Assembly (NCBI RefSeq): GCF_006542355.1
Contig: NZ_CP038141.1
Location: 963,001-1,027,000, forward strand
DNA from: Swingsia samuiensis
GTDB taxonomy: Bacteria; Pseudomonadota; Alphaproteobacteria; Acetobacterales; Acetobacteraceae
Length of the DNA stretch: 64,000 nt
Direction of reading: 5' to 3'
Each line of letters opens with the position of its first letter. Within the stretch, counting starts at the first letter, position 1. The position numbers and the translations under genes were made by a program. Of the stretch, positions 26,879-36,233 are shown in pieces. The notes beneath the pieces were generated by a model, which was not told the origin of the DNA, did no database searches, and was given only the letters and a program-made list of their open reading frames with translations.

Positions 26879-27874
26879 ATGCAGTTTCTATATGGCAAAA
26901 GTTATTCATCTAAGGCGTTGCTTTCGACAACTCTTCTTAGCCTTGGTGCTTTGTCGTTAACAGCGTGTGCTCACGCTCAGCAAACGGAGCCTGTTGTTTC
27001 ACATGAAACACCAGCAGATGCTTCAACGGCTGTATCTCCGCCACCTCCTGCTGTGAATATTCCAACGGATACGCAACCTGTAACACCTCCGGTGAATATA
27101 CCGCCGTTACCCGATCTAAAAGAAGCAGATGCGAAGAAAGAAGCAATTCGGCTTCAAAGCTTGATGGTAAAATCGATTAAACGATTTACAAAATATACCC
27201 CAGAGAGGCGCGAGAAGTTTATTAATTTGGCACAAGAAGAAATCAAAAGTGCTAACATTACAATTTCAAGACCACAACTTGTTATGGTTGTGGATAGGAA
27301 CGAGCGTGTTCAGCATCTTGATTATGTGTTGGCTTTACCGGATGCGACATGGGTTTCTCTTGGGGGAACACCTGTATCGACTGGGTCTACCGGTAGGAAA
27401 TATTATTATATAACACCTACGGGTGTTTTTCAGAATACGATTGACCGTTTAGGTTATCGGGCTGAAGGCACTAAAAATAAGTACGGTATTCGTGGGATAG
27501 GGGCTAAAGGTTCTCGAGTGTGGGATATGGGATGGCAAACAGCTATGAAAGGCTGGTTGCCGAAGCATGAAACAGGCCAGATTCGTTTGGAAATTCATGC
27601 AACCGATCCCCAATTCTTGGAAGGAAGATTAGGGCATCCCGCATCAGAAGGATGTATTCGTATTCCTGCGACAATGAATCATTTTATGGATCATTACGGC
27701 TTAATTGACGTTCTGTATGAGCAAGCCGCCAGCTATGATCGTCGCTTTTCGGCCCTTTTACCGAAAGATCGACAGCCGACACCAATCGCGGGTGATTTAG
27801 TTGTTGTGATAGATTCAGGCCCTTTAACAGAGCCTAAAATAGATCCAATCGCTAATAAAAGGCCATTACCATAA
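26879..27874 (+). CDS. YkuD (L,D-transpeptidase) family lipoprotein
   Basis: A 331-residue exported protein. The N-terminus has a signal peptide ending in a lipobox (LSLTAC), then a proline-rich stretch (about 40-80) and a YkuD domain with the catalytic motif GHPASEGCIRIP, Cys at about 259. L,D-transpeptidases cross-link peptidoglycan through 3-3 bonds or attach lipoproteins to it, and the His and Cys-Arg arrangement here is standard. It lies 111 bp after sucB and has its own terminator. A parS-like site lies in its 5' part. Enzyme class is likely, physiological role inferred. Confidence 0.85.
   Translation: MQFLYGKSYSSKALLSTTLLSLGALSLTACAHAQQTEPVVSHETPADASTAVSPPPPAVNIPTDTQPVTPPVNIPPLPDLKEADAKKEAIRLQSLMVKSIKRFTKYTPERREKFINLAQEEIKSANITISRPQLVMVVDRNERVQHLDYVLALPDATWVSLGGTPVSTGSTGRKYYYITPTGVFQNTIDRLGYRAEGTKNKYGIRGIGAKGSRVWDMGWQTAMKGWLPKHETGQIRLEIHATDPQFLEGRLGHPASEGCIRIPATMNHFMDHYGLIDVLYEQAASYDRRFSALLPKDRQPTPIAGDLVVVIDSGPLTEPKIDPIANKRPLP
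26995..27010. other. parS-like site (1 mismatch)
   Basis: TGTTTCACATGAAACA differs from the parS consensus at one central base (CACATG for CACGTG). It lies in codons 39-44 of the YkuD gene, encoding VSHET. It is 21 kb from the proposed oriC. Confidence 0.65.
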
Positions 27875-27897
27875 GAAATTAATGTAAGTGAAAGAAT

Positions 27898-27933
27898 ATA
27901 GCTCTGCTTGGTAATAAGCAGGGCTATATTTTT
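27898..27933 (+). terminator. intrinsic terminator after the YkuD gene
   Basis: ATAGCTCTGCTT pairs with AAGCAGGGCTAT (12-bp stem, one G-T pair, 6-nt loop) and is followed by TTTTT. It separates the YkuD gene from the glycosyltransferase gene. Confidence 0.85.
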
Positions 27934-27970
27934 AAGTATGTAGATAAAAGATATTTAGAGATTATAACAT

Positions 27971-29072
27971 ATGCATATAGTTTATATTGTAAGCAGTTTT
28001 GAAGGGGGCGGAGCGGAGTTTGCTATCCCTGATATTGTTAAAGCCTTGCAGGGGTGTGGCCATCAGGTAAGTGTTGTAGGGTGCACACTCGGTGATGGAA
28101 TGGCTTGTTCTCGCCTGGATGCTGCTGGAATAGCCTATAAGGTTTTAGGGCAGCCTAATACGAATAGATGGAAAAGAGTTTTAAATCTGCTTTCGTATGT
28201 GAAAGCAAAAAAGCCTGACTTGATATGGACATCTTTGCCAAAGGCGACGCTTGATGGGCAGATTATAGGGAAGCTGTTAAAGATACCTGTAATTAGCTGG
28301 CAACATAGTGCCTTCACAAAGAGATACAAAGAATGGGCTATGCCTTTTTTGCAGAGGCTTAGTCATTATTGGATTTCAGATTCAGCGAGTGTTTCTCAGT
28401 ATTTGAAAGCACGGATGAAGGTTAAGCCTTCTCGAATTATTGAGTGGCCTATATTTATTGCGCACTCTGATTGGCCTCAATCTCAACTTTGGGATGGGCA
28501 AACACCATTGCGGATTGGTAGCTTAGGGCGATTACATTACCATAAAGATTATCCCACTTTGTTACGTGCGTATGCACATTTACGTAATATTGCTCCTGAT
28601 CTTTATAAAAAGAGTGTTTTGATAATTGCTGGCGCTGGGCCTGATAAGGAAGCATTACAAAAACTTGCTGTTGAGCTCGGAATAGAAAATCAGTTGGAGT
28701 TAGTTGGCCACCTTGAGGATCCATCTCAGTTTTTGGCTAGTCTGCATGTCTATGTGCAGCCATTCAAGAATGGAAGGGATGTGTATTGCCGCACACGAAG
28801 CGATGGTGGCTGGCGTGCCTGTTCTTTCAACCCTTGTTGGGGAGTTGGTCTATAGCGTTCTGGATGGAAAAACAGGCTATCACGTGCAGCATGGGGACTA
28901 TAAAGGAATAGCCATACGGATAGAAGAGTTGGCACGGCGTCCTATAGACATGCACAGGATGGGTTCTCAAGCGCGTTTATTTGTTTTGAAACGTTTTTCA
29001 AAAGAAAGTTTTTTGACAAGAATACAGGTGATTATGGATCAACTAGAACTGCAGTATGTGAAACGGATTTAA
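27971..29072 (+). pseudogene. family 4 glycosyltransferase, interrupted by a single-base frameshift
   Basis: The first frame (27971-28855) encodes a GT-B glycosyltransferase N-terminus (MHIVYIVSSFEGGGAEF) and most of the C-terminal domain (LRIGSLGRLHYHKDYPTLLRA, IAGAGPDKEALQKLA), then turns into junk after VYVQPF. The +1 frame continues the family's conserved donor-binding part SRMEGMCIAAHEAMVAGVPV, then LSTLVGELV, to 29072. One extra T at about 28763-28764 explains the break; removing it restores about 366 residues. Either the gene is inactive or this is a sequence error; the site is not a long homopolymer. Its 3' end overlaps the convergent flippase gene by 41 bp. Likely role in surface polysaccharide assembly. 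Confidence 0.82.
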
Positions 29073-30354
29073 TTTTCCAAAAGAGGAGTAAGACTAACGC
29101 TAGGGCGGTTGTTGTCGCTGCGGTGATGGAGTAGAGACCAATACCTTGGAGGCCAATCCATGTGAGGCATAGAGGTAATAAGGGCAGCAGTAGCAGGCGG
29201 CACGATATATTGGCGCTGAGAGACAGCCCAGGCGATCCTAGAGCAACAAGAGCTGCACTGGTTGGGGGCACAATAAGCAGAATAACTTGTGCGAGAATAA
29301 GCCACAGCATTAGTGGAGCGGCAGCATTGAATTTATGGCCACCTAAGAGAGACGCAATTGGTTTGCCAATAAAGGCTGCCAGTAGAACAAGAGGGATGCT
29401 GGCCCCAATAGCGATGCCAATCGCGCGAAATAATGTTCTTTTAAGGAGAGGTGTATCTCCAGTTGTTACAATTTGTGCAAACTCGGCATAGGCGGTTCGA
29501 CCGAAGAGCTCTGCTGGCTGTGCAATGAAAACAGTTGCTCTTTGGGCTAAGTTGAAAAGGGCAACCGTTGTTGAACCACTCCACCAACCAATAACTTGAG
29601 GGACAAGGCGGTCGGCTAAATCACCAAAAGTTGTATCTGCATTGGCGCCGAGCATAAAAGCAAAAAGACGCTCATTTTCTTTTAGAACTCCGCGTGTAGG
29701 GCCCCATATACGTTTGATTCCGATATGTTTATGAAGCTCAAAAAGAGCCATCAGCCACATGGAACTCCACTCTACAAGAGCAGCAGCAAGCCATGCCCAG
29801 AGGAACCCGCGCAAACCTGCTCCCGTGGTTGCGGCTAAAACTGCTCCTATCGTACGAACAATGGGTTGTAGTGTTGCGTGAAAAGCAATCAGATCGTAGC
29901 GGTCATAGAGTTGGAGATAAGCGGTTGGAACAGATCGTATAGAGGCAAGTGCTGCAAACCCGAATGGTATGGCAAAATTAATAGCATCTTGCGACCATCC
30001 AAGAGATTTACCTAAAAATGTCCCTAGTAAACCAACGGATAAAACAGCAATTACACCTCCAATGGCTTCGATGAAAGTTGTGAAGCGGAGGAGGCGGAGA
30101 AGGCGGTCTTGATTATTGTTTGCAAGAGCATCCGAGCCATATCTTAAAATGGCATGCCATGATGGGAATTCTGCAATTCCGCCAATCATTGTCGTAAAGC
30201 CACTTACAAGAATGAGGACGCCAAATTTATCTGGACCTAGAGTTCTTGTCGAAATACCAAGATGAATAATCCCAATAATCCCTGCTGCAACTTTGCCAGT
30301 AAGAAGGCGACCAAGCTTGCTATAAATTCGTTGAACGGCAGTGGTTTGAGACAT
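29032..30354 (-). CDS. polysaccharide flippase-like membrane protein (MOP/Wzx superfamily)
   Basis: A 440-residue integral membrane protein with about 12 hydrophobic segments: KVAAGIIGIIHLGISTRTLG (first helix), FGVLILVSGFTTMIGGIAEF and later repeats. This pattern is that of O-antigen/exopolysaccharide flippases, which move lipid-linked oligosaccharide across the inner membrane. It converges on the frameshifted glycosyltransferase gene, overlapping 41 bp. No polymerase (Wzy) or full export cluster is present here, so the sugar substrate cannot be assigned. Confidence 0.82.
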   Translation of the reverse strand: MSQTTAVQRIYSKLGRLLTGKVAAGIIGIIHLGISTRTLGPDKFGVLILVSGFTTMIGGIAEFPSWHAILRYGSDALANNNQDRLLRLLRFTTFIEAIGGVIAVLSVGLLGTFLGKSLGWSQDAINFAIPFGFAALASIRSVPTAYLQLYDRYDLIAFHATLQPIVRTIGAVLAATTGAGLRGFLWAWLAAALVEWSSMWLMALFELHKHIGIKRIWGPTRGVLKENERLFAFMLGANADTTFGDLADRLVPQVIGWWSGSTTVALFNLAQRATVFIAQPAELFGRTAYAEFAQIVTTGDTPLLKRTLFRAIGIAIGASIPLVLLAAFIGKPIASLLGGHKFNAAAPLMLWLILAQVILLIVPPTSAALVALGSPGLSLSANISCRLLLLPLLPLCLTWIGLQGIGLYSITAATTTALALVLLLFWKIKSVSHTAVLVDP

Positions 30355-30433
30355 ACCTTTAGGGTTAACGACACAATGGTTTTAAAGTCTAGTCCTAACG
30401 AGGGCTTGTTTTATAAAAAATAAAATAATAAGA

Positions 30434-30462
30434 ATAGCTGGGAGCACGAGGCACCCAGCTAT
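30434..30462 (-). terminator. intrinsic terminator of the ahcY-DUF3597 operon
   Basis: On the minus strand ATAGCTGGG pairs with CCCAGCTAT (9-bp stem, 11-nt loop), followed by the T-rich TCTTATTATTTTATTTTTT. It lies 9 bp after the DUF3597 stop. Confidence 0.85.
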
Positions 30463-30470
30463 TATGGAAA

Positions 30471-30851
30471 TTAGTGAGCCCAGCCGGCTGGGATCTTACC
30501 ACCATTTTTTTCTAGTTCAGCATAGACTTGTTTAATAAGCCATACGTTCATCGCTGCTGAATCTTCTGTATTACCTGTATAGTGAAGTTCTTGAGCGAGT
30601 TCTTTACGAGCTGTAAGAGAACTATCCAAACCAAGAAGCTTCAATAGGTCAACAATCGATGTTTGATAGTTGAGAGGTTGGCCTGCTTTTGATGCCATTT
30701 CAGCTAAAACAGCATCAACGTCAACTGGAGCTTGTGCTGGCGCTGAACCAGCATCAGAAGAAGTTGGGGCTTGTGCCGGGCTGTCAGATGCTGGTGTTGC
30801 AGCTTGTGCACTACCAAAAATCTTGGACATAATTGAACTAAAAAGACCCAT
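30471..30851 (-). CDS. DUF3597 domain-containing protein
   Basis: A 126-residue protein. The N-terminus MGLFSSIMSKIFGSAQAA is followed by an Ala/Pro/Ser-rich segment and the DUF3597 core VDVDAVLAEMASKAGQPLNY, IVDLLKLLGLDSSLTARKELA and LHYTGNTEDSAAMN. This is a small soluble helical domain of unknown function, related in fold to LysM-associated proteins in some annotations. It lies 71 bp after ahcY and probably shares its transcript. A function cannot be given. Confidence 0.82.
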   Translation of the reverse strand: MGLFSSIMSKIFGSAQAATPASDSPAQAPTSSDAGSAPAQAPVDVDAVLAEMASKAGQPLNYQTSIVDLLKLLGLDSSLTARKELAQELHYTGNTEDSAAMNVWLIKQVYAELEKNGGKIPAGWAH

Positions 30852-30922
30852 AAGAAGTCTCCTGATGTTTAAAATACGATAAAGATGGAGAACGAAAATT
30901 CTCCATCCATGATGTATTCCGA

Positions 30923-32218
30923 TCAGTAACGATATTCTTCGTGTTTGAACGGACCTTTAACAGGAACGCCGATGTAGTCTGCTTGTTTCTGTGACATTGT
31001 TGAAAGTTTTGCTCCAACCTTTGCAAGGTGAAGAGCAGCCACTTTCTCGTCCAGTGCTTTTGGAAGAGTATAGACCTTGATTTCATATTGGCCTGGCTTT
31101 GCATTCCAGAGCTCAATTTGCGCCAGTGTCTGGTTGGTAAAGGATGCAGACATCACAAAGGATGGGTGTCCTGTTGCATTGCCAAGGTTAACCAGACGGC
31201 CTTCTGAAAGAAGGATGATACGACGGTCCGCCGCAAGTTCAATTTCATCAACTTGAGGCTTAATGTTGTTCCAGCGGTAGTTTCTTAACGCTTCGACCTG
31301 AATTTCGCTATCAAAGTGACCGATATTACATACGATTGCGCGGTCTTTCATTTTGCGCATGTGGTCAATGGTAATGATATCGACGTTACCTGTGCATGTT
31401 ACGAAGATATCACCACGAGGTGCTGCTTCATCCATCGTGACAACTTCATAGCCTTCCATAGCCGCTTGAAGAGCACAGATTGGATCGACTTCAGTCACAA
31501 GAACGCGGCAACCAGCACTGCGTAGAGAAGCAGCAGAGCCTTTTCCTACGTCACCATATCCAGCAACAACAGCAACTTTACCAGCCATCATTACATCCGT
31601 ACCGCGACGGATGGCATCAACAAGGCTTTCACGGCAACCATAAAGGTTATCAAACTTTGATTTTGTGACGCTATCATTCACGTTAATGGCAGGCACTTTG
31701 AGTGAGCCGTCTTTCTGCATGGCCCATAGGCGATGAACGCCTGTTGTTGTCTCTTCAGACAAGCCTTTGACGTGCTCAAGAAGTTCTGGGAACTTGTCGT
31801 GCATCATAACCGTCAGATCCCCACCATCATCAAGGATCATATTTGGGGTCCAGCCATCTGGGCCTTTAATGGTCTGTTCAATGCACCAATTAAATTCGTC
31901 CTCTGTGAGGCCTTTCCAAGCGAAGACAGGAATATTAGCGGCTGCAATGGCAGCAGCTGCATGGTCTTGCGTGGAGAAAATATTGCAAGAAGACCAACGA
32001 ACTGTTGCACCAAGTGCGATTAATGTTTCAATCAGAACAGCCGTCTGGATGGTCATGTGTAGACAGCCAGCGATGCGTGCGCCTTTAAGAGGTTGACGTT
32101 CTTTATATTCTTCGCGAAGAGCCATAAGGCCTGGCATTTCGCCTTCAGCGATGGAAATTTCTTTACGTCCCCAGTCTGCGAGAGAAATATCACGGACTTT
32201 ATAATCTTGAAATGACAT
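30923..32218 (-). CDS. ahcY: adenosylhomocysteinase
   Basis: AhcY hydrolyses S-adenosylhomocysteine to adenosine and homocysteine, relieving inhibition of methyltransferases. The 431-residue protein has [36 protein letters not shown] with substrate Lys and Asp residues, the NAD-binding [16 protein letters not shown] and the C-terminal KHEEYRY (C-terminal Lys-x-x-x-Tyr that inserts into the neighbour). ATG 32218 is chosen because AAGGG lies 8 nt upstream; an ATG at 32239 is an alternative. DUF3597 follows. Confidence 0.96.
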   Translation of the reverse strand: MSFQDYKVRDISLADWGRKEISIAEGEMPGLMALREEYKERQPLKGARIAGCLHMTIQTAVLIETLIALGATVRWSSCNIFSTQDHAAAAIAAANIPVFAWKGLTEDEFNWCIEQTIKGPDGWTPNMILDDGGDLTVMMHDKFPELLEHVKGLSEETTTGVHRLWAMQKDGSLKVPAINVNDSVTKSKFDNLYGCRESLVDAIRRGTDVMMAGKVAVVAGYGDVGKGSAASLRSAGCRVLVTEVDPICALQAAMEGYEVVTMDEAAPRGDIFVTCTGNVDIITIDHMRKMKDRAIVCNIGHFDSEIQVEALRNYRWNNIKPQVDEIELAADRRIILLSEGRLVNLGNATGHPSFVMSASFTNQTLAQIELWNAKPGQYEIKVYTLPKALDEKVAALHLAKVGAKLSTMSQKQADYIGVPVKGPFKHEEYRY

Positions 32219-32518
32219 GAATTGGCCCTTATTGCCCATATATTGAGTGAGGCAAGATATAGAGGTTTGAGGCGCTCAAGCAAAGAGCAAGAGTGAGGAT
32301 TAAGTTGTTTTATAAAGTGACAGGCGTTTGGATGAGGAGAGAAAATTCTCTTTAATCGTTTAAAACATTAAATTAATTTCTAAAAAATGAAATATAGTTA
32401 TGGTTGTTGTATTGCGTTGGTAATTATACCGTGTAAGAGAACCACACGTTCATTTTGTTGATACCTGTTACCCAATGTATCCGGTTCAGAAACTCCCCTG
32501 AGAAGCCAGGAGGATACC
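32219..32518. promoter_or_regulatory. 300-bp intergenic region between divergent ahcY and corA
   Basis: It must contain promoters for both genes. I found no ORF, no convincing -35/-10 pair and no recognisable SAH, SAM or M-box riboswitch fold by eye. The only clear element is the corA ribosome site CAGGAGGATACC just before 32519. Confidence 0.35.
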
Positions 32519-33583
32519 GTGTCCGACAATCCAAATTATACATTTCCATTCACGGTGATTGATCCTGCTCATAAGGATTCAGATAAACCGTCCTTTGCTA
32601 ATGGGCTGGTGTGGGCCGTGCATGCTGTTCCCGGGCAGGAGTTGCGTTCATTAGAAGCCGCCGAAGTAGAAGAATTCCTTGAAAAGGGCGCTCTGCATGC
32701 CAATGAAGGATGGTTTTGGCTGCACTTTGATACGATACATAGCTCGGCCCGGTCTTTGGTGGCTCATCTTCCAAGGCTTCCTGAAGATGTGTGTGGTATT
32801 CTGGCAGAAACAGAATATGGGATCGCATTAGAAGCGCAGGGCAATCTGGTTTGGGGGTCTTTGCCAGCATTTGATGATGCTTTGTCAGAGGAAGACCGGG
32901 AAATTAGGGCATGGCGTTTTGTTATGCGGCCTGATTTGTTGATAACAACACGTAGAAACCCTGTGCCTGTATTAGGAACTGTATATCGCTCGTTAAAACC
33001 GGATCAAACGCCAAGAACCCCGGCGGGGGTTATTGATCGTGCGCTAAGAGAGTTTACAGGAGTGGTTAGACGTCAGCTTGGGCAGCTCGATGATGAATTG
33101 GATCGGGCTGAGGATGTGTTGTTGTTAATTGAACGCCGTTCGGACTTAGGGCATCTGGGTGGTATTGTGGGCAAGGTTCGACGCCGAGTGACTGAGTTGC
33201 GGCGAGTGGTTATGCCGATAGACCGCGTCTTTCATGAGGAAGATCTGGACCTTCCTGTTTGGGCTGAGGATGAGCTTCGAGACCGTGCTGAGCGGCAAGT
33301 GCATGCAGCATTGGATGATTTGATCGCTCTTCAGGACCGCTCTCGTTCGCTCCAAGATGAATTATCATCTAATCAGGCAGAAGAAACGAATAGACGGCTT
33401 TATATCGTGTCTGTTGGAACAACATTGATGTTGCCAGCAACATTTGTAACTGGATTCTTCGGAATGAATACGGGGGGAATGTTTTTGGCAAATGGCCAGT
33501 GGGGTACGGTAGAAGCTGGTGTTGTGTGCTTTGTTTTTATGGCCGTAACATTCTTATTTATGAAGTTGGCCCAGCTTTTATAG
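32519..33583 (+). CDS. CorA family divalent-cation transporter
   Basis: A 354-residue transporter. The large cytosolic domain is followed by two C-terminal membrane helices, with the pore motif GMN in VTGFFGMNTGG. The acidic loop GQWGT follows. Relatives include CorA (Mg2+/Co2+ uptake) and ZntB (Zn2+ efflux); the N-terminal GLVWAVHAVPG and GEGWFWLHFD-like EGWFWLHFD stretches resemble ZntB-type proteins, so Zn or Mg are both possible. GTG start with CAGGAGG upstream. It converges on pdc with a strong shared terminator. Confidence 0.88.
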   Translation: MSDNPNYTFPFTVIDPAHKDSDKPSFANGLVWAVHAVPGQELRSLEAAEVEEFLEKGALHANEGWFWLHFDTIHSSARSLVAHLPRLPEDVCGILAETEYGIALEAQGNLVWGSLPAFDDALSEEDREIRAWRFVMRPDLLITTRRNPVPVLGTVYRSLKPDQTPRTPAGVIDRALREFTGVVRRQLGQLDDELDRAEDVLLLIERRSDLGHLGGIVGKVRRRVTELRRVVMPIDRVFHEEDLDLPVWAEDELRDRAERQVHAALDDLIALQDRSRSLQDELSSNQAEETNRRLYIVSVGTTLMLPATFVTGFFGMNTGGMFLANGQWGTVEAGVVCFVFMAVTFLFMKLAQLL

Positions 33584-33587
33584 AAAA

Positions 33588-33624
33588 TTTGTAGACCTCC
33601 CCCATAAAAGGGGAGGTCTACAAA
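33588..33624. terminator. bidirectional intrinsic terminator between corA and pdc
   Basis: TTTGTAGACCTCCCC and GGGGAGGTCTACAAA form a perfect 15-bp stem with a short A-rich loop. T or A runs flank it on both sides, so it can act for both convergent genes. Confidence 0.85.
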
Positions 33625-33630
33625 TAGGAC

Positions 33631-35319
33631 TTAGTTTACTTTTGGTTTGCGTGAGTTGGTTGCAGCAACACGTTTGCCCCATTCGACAAGGGCTTCTGTG
33701 CAATCTTCACGATCGAGTTTGCACTCAATCAATGTTGGCCCACGGGTGTTCTTTTTGGCTTTTTCAATAGCTTCTGCAAGCTCAGCGCCTGTTGTTGCTT
33801 TAAGGCCAAGACCATGTCCGCCGCCTTCGCCGCCAACGCCACCATTGAAGTTTTGAACAAGCCCGGCGTAATCCCAGTTTTGGATATAGTTGTAAGGCCC
33901 GTCATGGATTTTGATTTCGATGACGTAGCCGTAGTTGTTTACAAGGAAGATGATGACAGGCAGTTCATAACGAACCATCTGTGCAACTTCTTGTGCCGTA
34001 AGCTGGAATGAACCATCACCGACCATAACAACATGACGGCGCTCTGGAGCAGCAAGGGCGTTACCGACGATGGATGGCACGCTCCAACCGATATGACCCC
34101 ACTGCATTTCGCTTTCAACTTTAGCGCCTTTTGGTAGGTTCATGCGTGCAGCATTGAACCAAGAGTCACCCGTTTCTGCGAAGAGCGTGGTTTTCTCATC
34201 AACCAGATCATTGATCTGACGTGTCATTTCGTCGTTGGTTAATGGAGCTGCTGGGTCAGCTTTTGGTAATGTAACTGGCTTATAGTTCTCTGTAAGAGAT
34301 GCTGGTTTGCTTGGTGCACGTTCTGTAAGGGCTTTTACGAACTCTTTGAGGCGGAAGCCCTCGAACGTACGATCATTTACTGTTACGCGGTCAGGGTTAA
34401 CCTCAAGAACATTGTTGCCTTGGATCAGGTTACGCCAGCCAACAGAAGAATAGTCGTTCCAAACGGGTGCAAGAGTAATAACACCATCAGCTTCTTCAAC
34501 GAGCTTTTGAGCACCTGGGCTGCTGACTTCGCCCCAATATACTCCACGGAAGCCAGGGTGTGTCTCTGGGAAGAAGCTTTTTGACGCAGCCATGACTGTA
34601 ACAGCGCAACCAAGCTTGTCAGCGAGCGCCACAGTTTCTTCTAAAGCTTCAGCAGCACGTAGCTTACTGCCGACTAGAATAACGACTTTATTGCGTTTTT
34701 CTAAAAAGCTCAGACTTTCTTTGAGAGCAGCGTTTAAGCTTTCTTGGTCTGGAATAGGGTGAGAAAGTAAAGAAGAAACTGGGCCCGGACGTGCGCAAGG
34801 AAGGTTCGCAACGTTACAAGCAATTTCTAGGTATGCAGGCTTTTTTTCGCGCAGTGCGGTACGAATAACGTGATCAATTTGCGCAGGGGCTGTTTCTGCT
34901 GAAACAATGCTTTCGGCTGCAACCGTGATCTGTTTTGCCATTTCCATTTGGTAGTTATAGTTTGTTGTACCAATGGTATGATGCAGAACATGGCCTGAGC
35001 CATAGTCGTTTGTATTCGGAGCGCCAGAAATTAAAATGACAGGAAGATTTTCTGCATAAGCTCCTCCGATGCCGTTCATTGCAGAAATAGCACCAACACT
35101 GAAGGTGATAATCGCTGCAGCTGCACCATTTTCACGAGCATAACCTTCTGCAGAAAAGCTACAGTTTAGTTCGTTGCAGCTATAAATCTGCTTTGTGCCG
35201 CCATGCTCTAGAAGTTGATCAAGGAGGATGAGGTTATAATCACCAGCAACAGCAAAATGGTGCTTCAGTCCAATTTGCGTTAGACGTTCGGCAAGATAAT
35301 GTCCAACGGTAAAAGTCAT
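33631..35319 (-). CDS. pdc: pyruvate decarboxylase
   Basis: A TPP-dependent enzyme that splits pyruvate to acetaldehyde and CO2. It is rare in bacteria but known in Zymomonas and acetic acid bacteria, where it feeds ethanol or acetate formation. The 562-residue protein has the catalytic-Glu segment [25 protein letters not shown] (active-site His pair) and the TPP/Mg motif [15 protein letters not shown]...NN (VNNYGYVIE). The length and the [16 protein letters not shown]-terminus match Acetobacter/Zymomonas PDC. No alcohol or aldehyde dehydrogenase lies nearby. A palindrome upstream may regulate it. Confidence 0.96.
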   Translation of the reverse strand: MTFTVGHYLAERLTQIGLKHHFAVAGDYNLILLDQLLEHGGTKQIYSCNELNCSFSAEGYARENGAAAAIITFSVGAISAMNGIGGAYAENLPVILISGAPNTNDYGSGHVLHHTIGTTNYNYQMEMAKQITVAAESIVSAETAPAQIDHVIRTALREKKPAYLEIACNVANLPCARPGPVSSLLSHPIPDQESLNAALKESLSFLEKRNKVVILVGSKLRAAEALEETVALADKLGCAVTVMAASKSFFPETHPGFRGVYWGEVSSPGAQKLVEEADGVITLAPVWNDYSSVGWRNLIQGNNVLEVNPDRVTVNDRTFEGFRLKEFVKALTERAPSKPASLTENYKPVTLPKADPAAPLTNDEMTRQINDLVDEKTTLFAETGDSWFNAARMNLPKGAKVESEMQWGHIGWSVPSIVGNALAAPERRHVVMVGDGSFQLTAQEVAQMVRYELPVIIFLVNNYGYVIEIKIHDGPYNYIQNWDYAGLVQNFNGGVGGEGGGHGLGLKATTGAELAEAIEKAKKNTRGPTLIECKLDREDCTEALVEWGKRVAATNSRKPKVN

Positions 35320-35426
35320 ATTTCAGTACCTCAGAGGCCATGTATTCGATAGAACCTGATAATGGTGTCACATTATGCGCAACACTAAAATGTTTCTAAT
35401 CAAAAACAGGCAATTTCCGTTTTTAG

Positions 35427-35446
35427 ACTGGTCTTAAAAGACCAGT
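35427..35446. promoter_or_regulatory. inverted repeat in the pdc upstream region
   Basis: ACTGGTCTT-AA-AAGACCAGT is a perfect 9-bp inverted repeat 107 bp upstream of the pdc ATG. A perfect -35 TTGACA on the minus strand (35484-35489) lies just upstream, with only a poor -10 (TCACAT, 35461-35466). The repeat would fall near +10 to +30 of such a transcript, so it could be an operator or an RNA hairpin. The rest of 35320-35609 shows nothing else. Confidence 0.45.
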
Positions 35447-35609
35447 GGGTAACGCGCTCTATGTGAAGGGTGTTGGGGGTGTTTGTCAAAGGCATAAAAG
35501 TAAAAAAAAGGATATGAGAATGAAAAAGGAAAAGATGAAAATCTACCTCTCTGATTAAGAGGAAAAAGAAGAGAAGTAGCTTTTTAAATGTTAATGAAAA
35601 ATTGAGATA

Positions 35610-36233
35610 TCACGCTAATGGGCGCGAAATGTTAAGTATCCAAGGTTCATGGCTCTGGTGTTTTAGAAATGTGATTTCTGTGCTGGAGCCAGCGGGTAGG
35701 GATCCTATTTTTTCTAAGGCCTCTAGGTTTTCATTAAGAGCAAAAGATGTTTCAGAAAGCTGCCCTATAAAACCGTCATGTATTTTCAATGTAGAAAGAA
35801 CAGATTGGCTTGCTGAATCTACTATGGTTAAGGCGGACGGAACCAACAAGGAGCTTATGCCTCTTAGAAGGTTTTCGGACAGAGGTAAGAAATATTCCCA
35901 TCCTGCGCAATTTGGTGAGTCTAAAGTGATTTCACGACTTTTTTCATGAGGAGAGCTGCTCATATATGTGTTGGTTTTTTCATTCTTGAAAAAAACCAAA
36001 TTTTCTCCAGCATCGCCCATTGTTAAAAGAGGAAAAGCACGTGGCATGGAGATCTGTTTTTTAAATGTGACTTCTGTAGGTAATGTAAAGTCAGACGGAA
36101 CAATAATGGATAATCCGGGATAAGAGCCAGGTTGGAATGGGTGTCGAGAGAAAAAGTCTCTTGCTAGATTGTGGTCTAAAACCCAACCATGCCAGTCCAT
36201 AAACCATAAGCGCTTTGTTGTTGTATCTGTCAT
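35610..36233 (-). CDS. hypothetical protein coupled to mutY
   Basis: A 207-residue protein starting MTDTTTKRLWFMDWHGWVLDHN, soluble and without membrane segments or signal. I do not recognise its family. Notable parts are DWHGWVLDHNLARDFF near the N-terminus and a C-terminal ITFLKHQSHEPWILNISRPLA. The ATG at 36233 overlaps the mutY stop as ATGA, so it is translationally coupled; a longer start at 36269 lies inside mutY. Linkage to mutY hints at DNA repair or nothing more than operon convenience. It is followed by the 290-bp pdc promoter region on the same strand. Confidence 0.75.
   Translation of the reverse strand: MTDTTTKRLWFMDWHGWVLDHNLARDFFSRHPFQPGSYPGLSIIVPSDFTLPTEVTFKKQISMPRAFPLLTMGDAGENLVFFKNEKTNTYMSSSPHEKSREITLDSPNCAGWEYFLPLSENLLRGISSLLVPSALTIVDSASQSVLSTLKIHDGFIGQLSETSFALNENLEALEKIGSLPAGSSTEITFLKHQSHEPWILNISRPLA

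Noticed and set aside
28704-29072. Separate small gene for the second glycosyltransferase frame
   Set aside because: Its first residues are out-of-frame junk; conserved sequence begins exactly where the upstream frame loses it, so both are parts of one gene.
32219-32518. SAH riboswitch before ahcY or M-box before corA
   Set aside because: I could not find the conserved cores of either; only generic sequence is visible.
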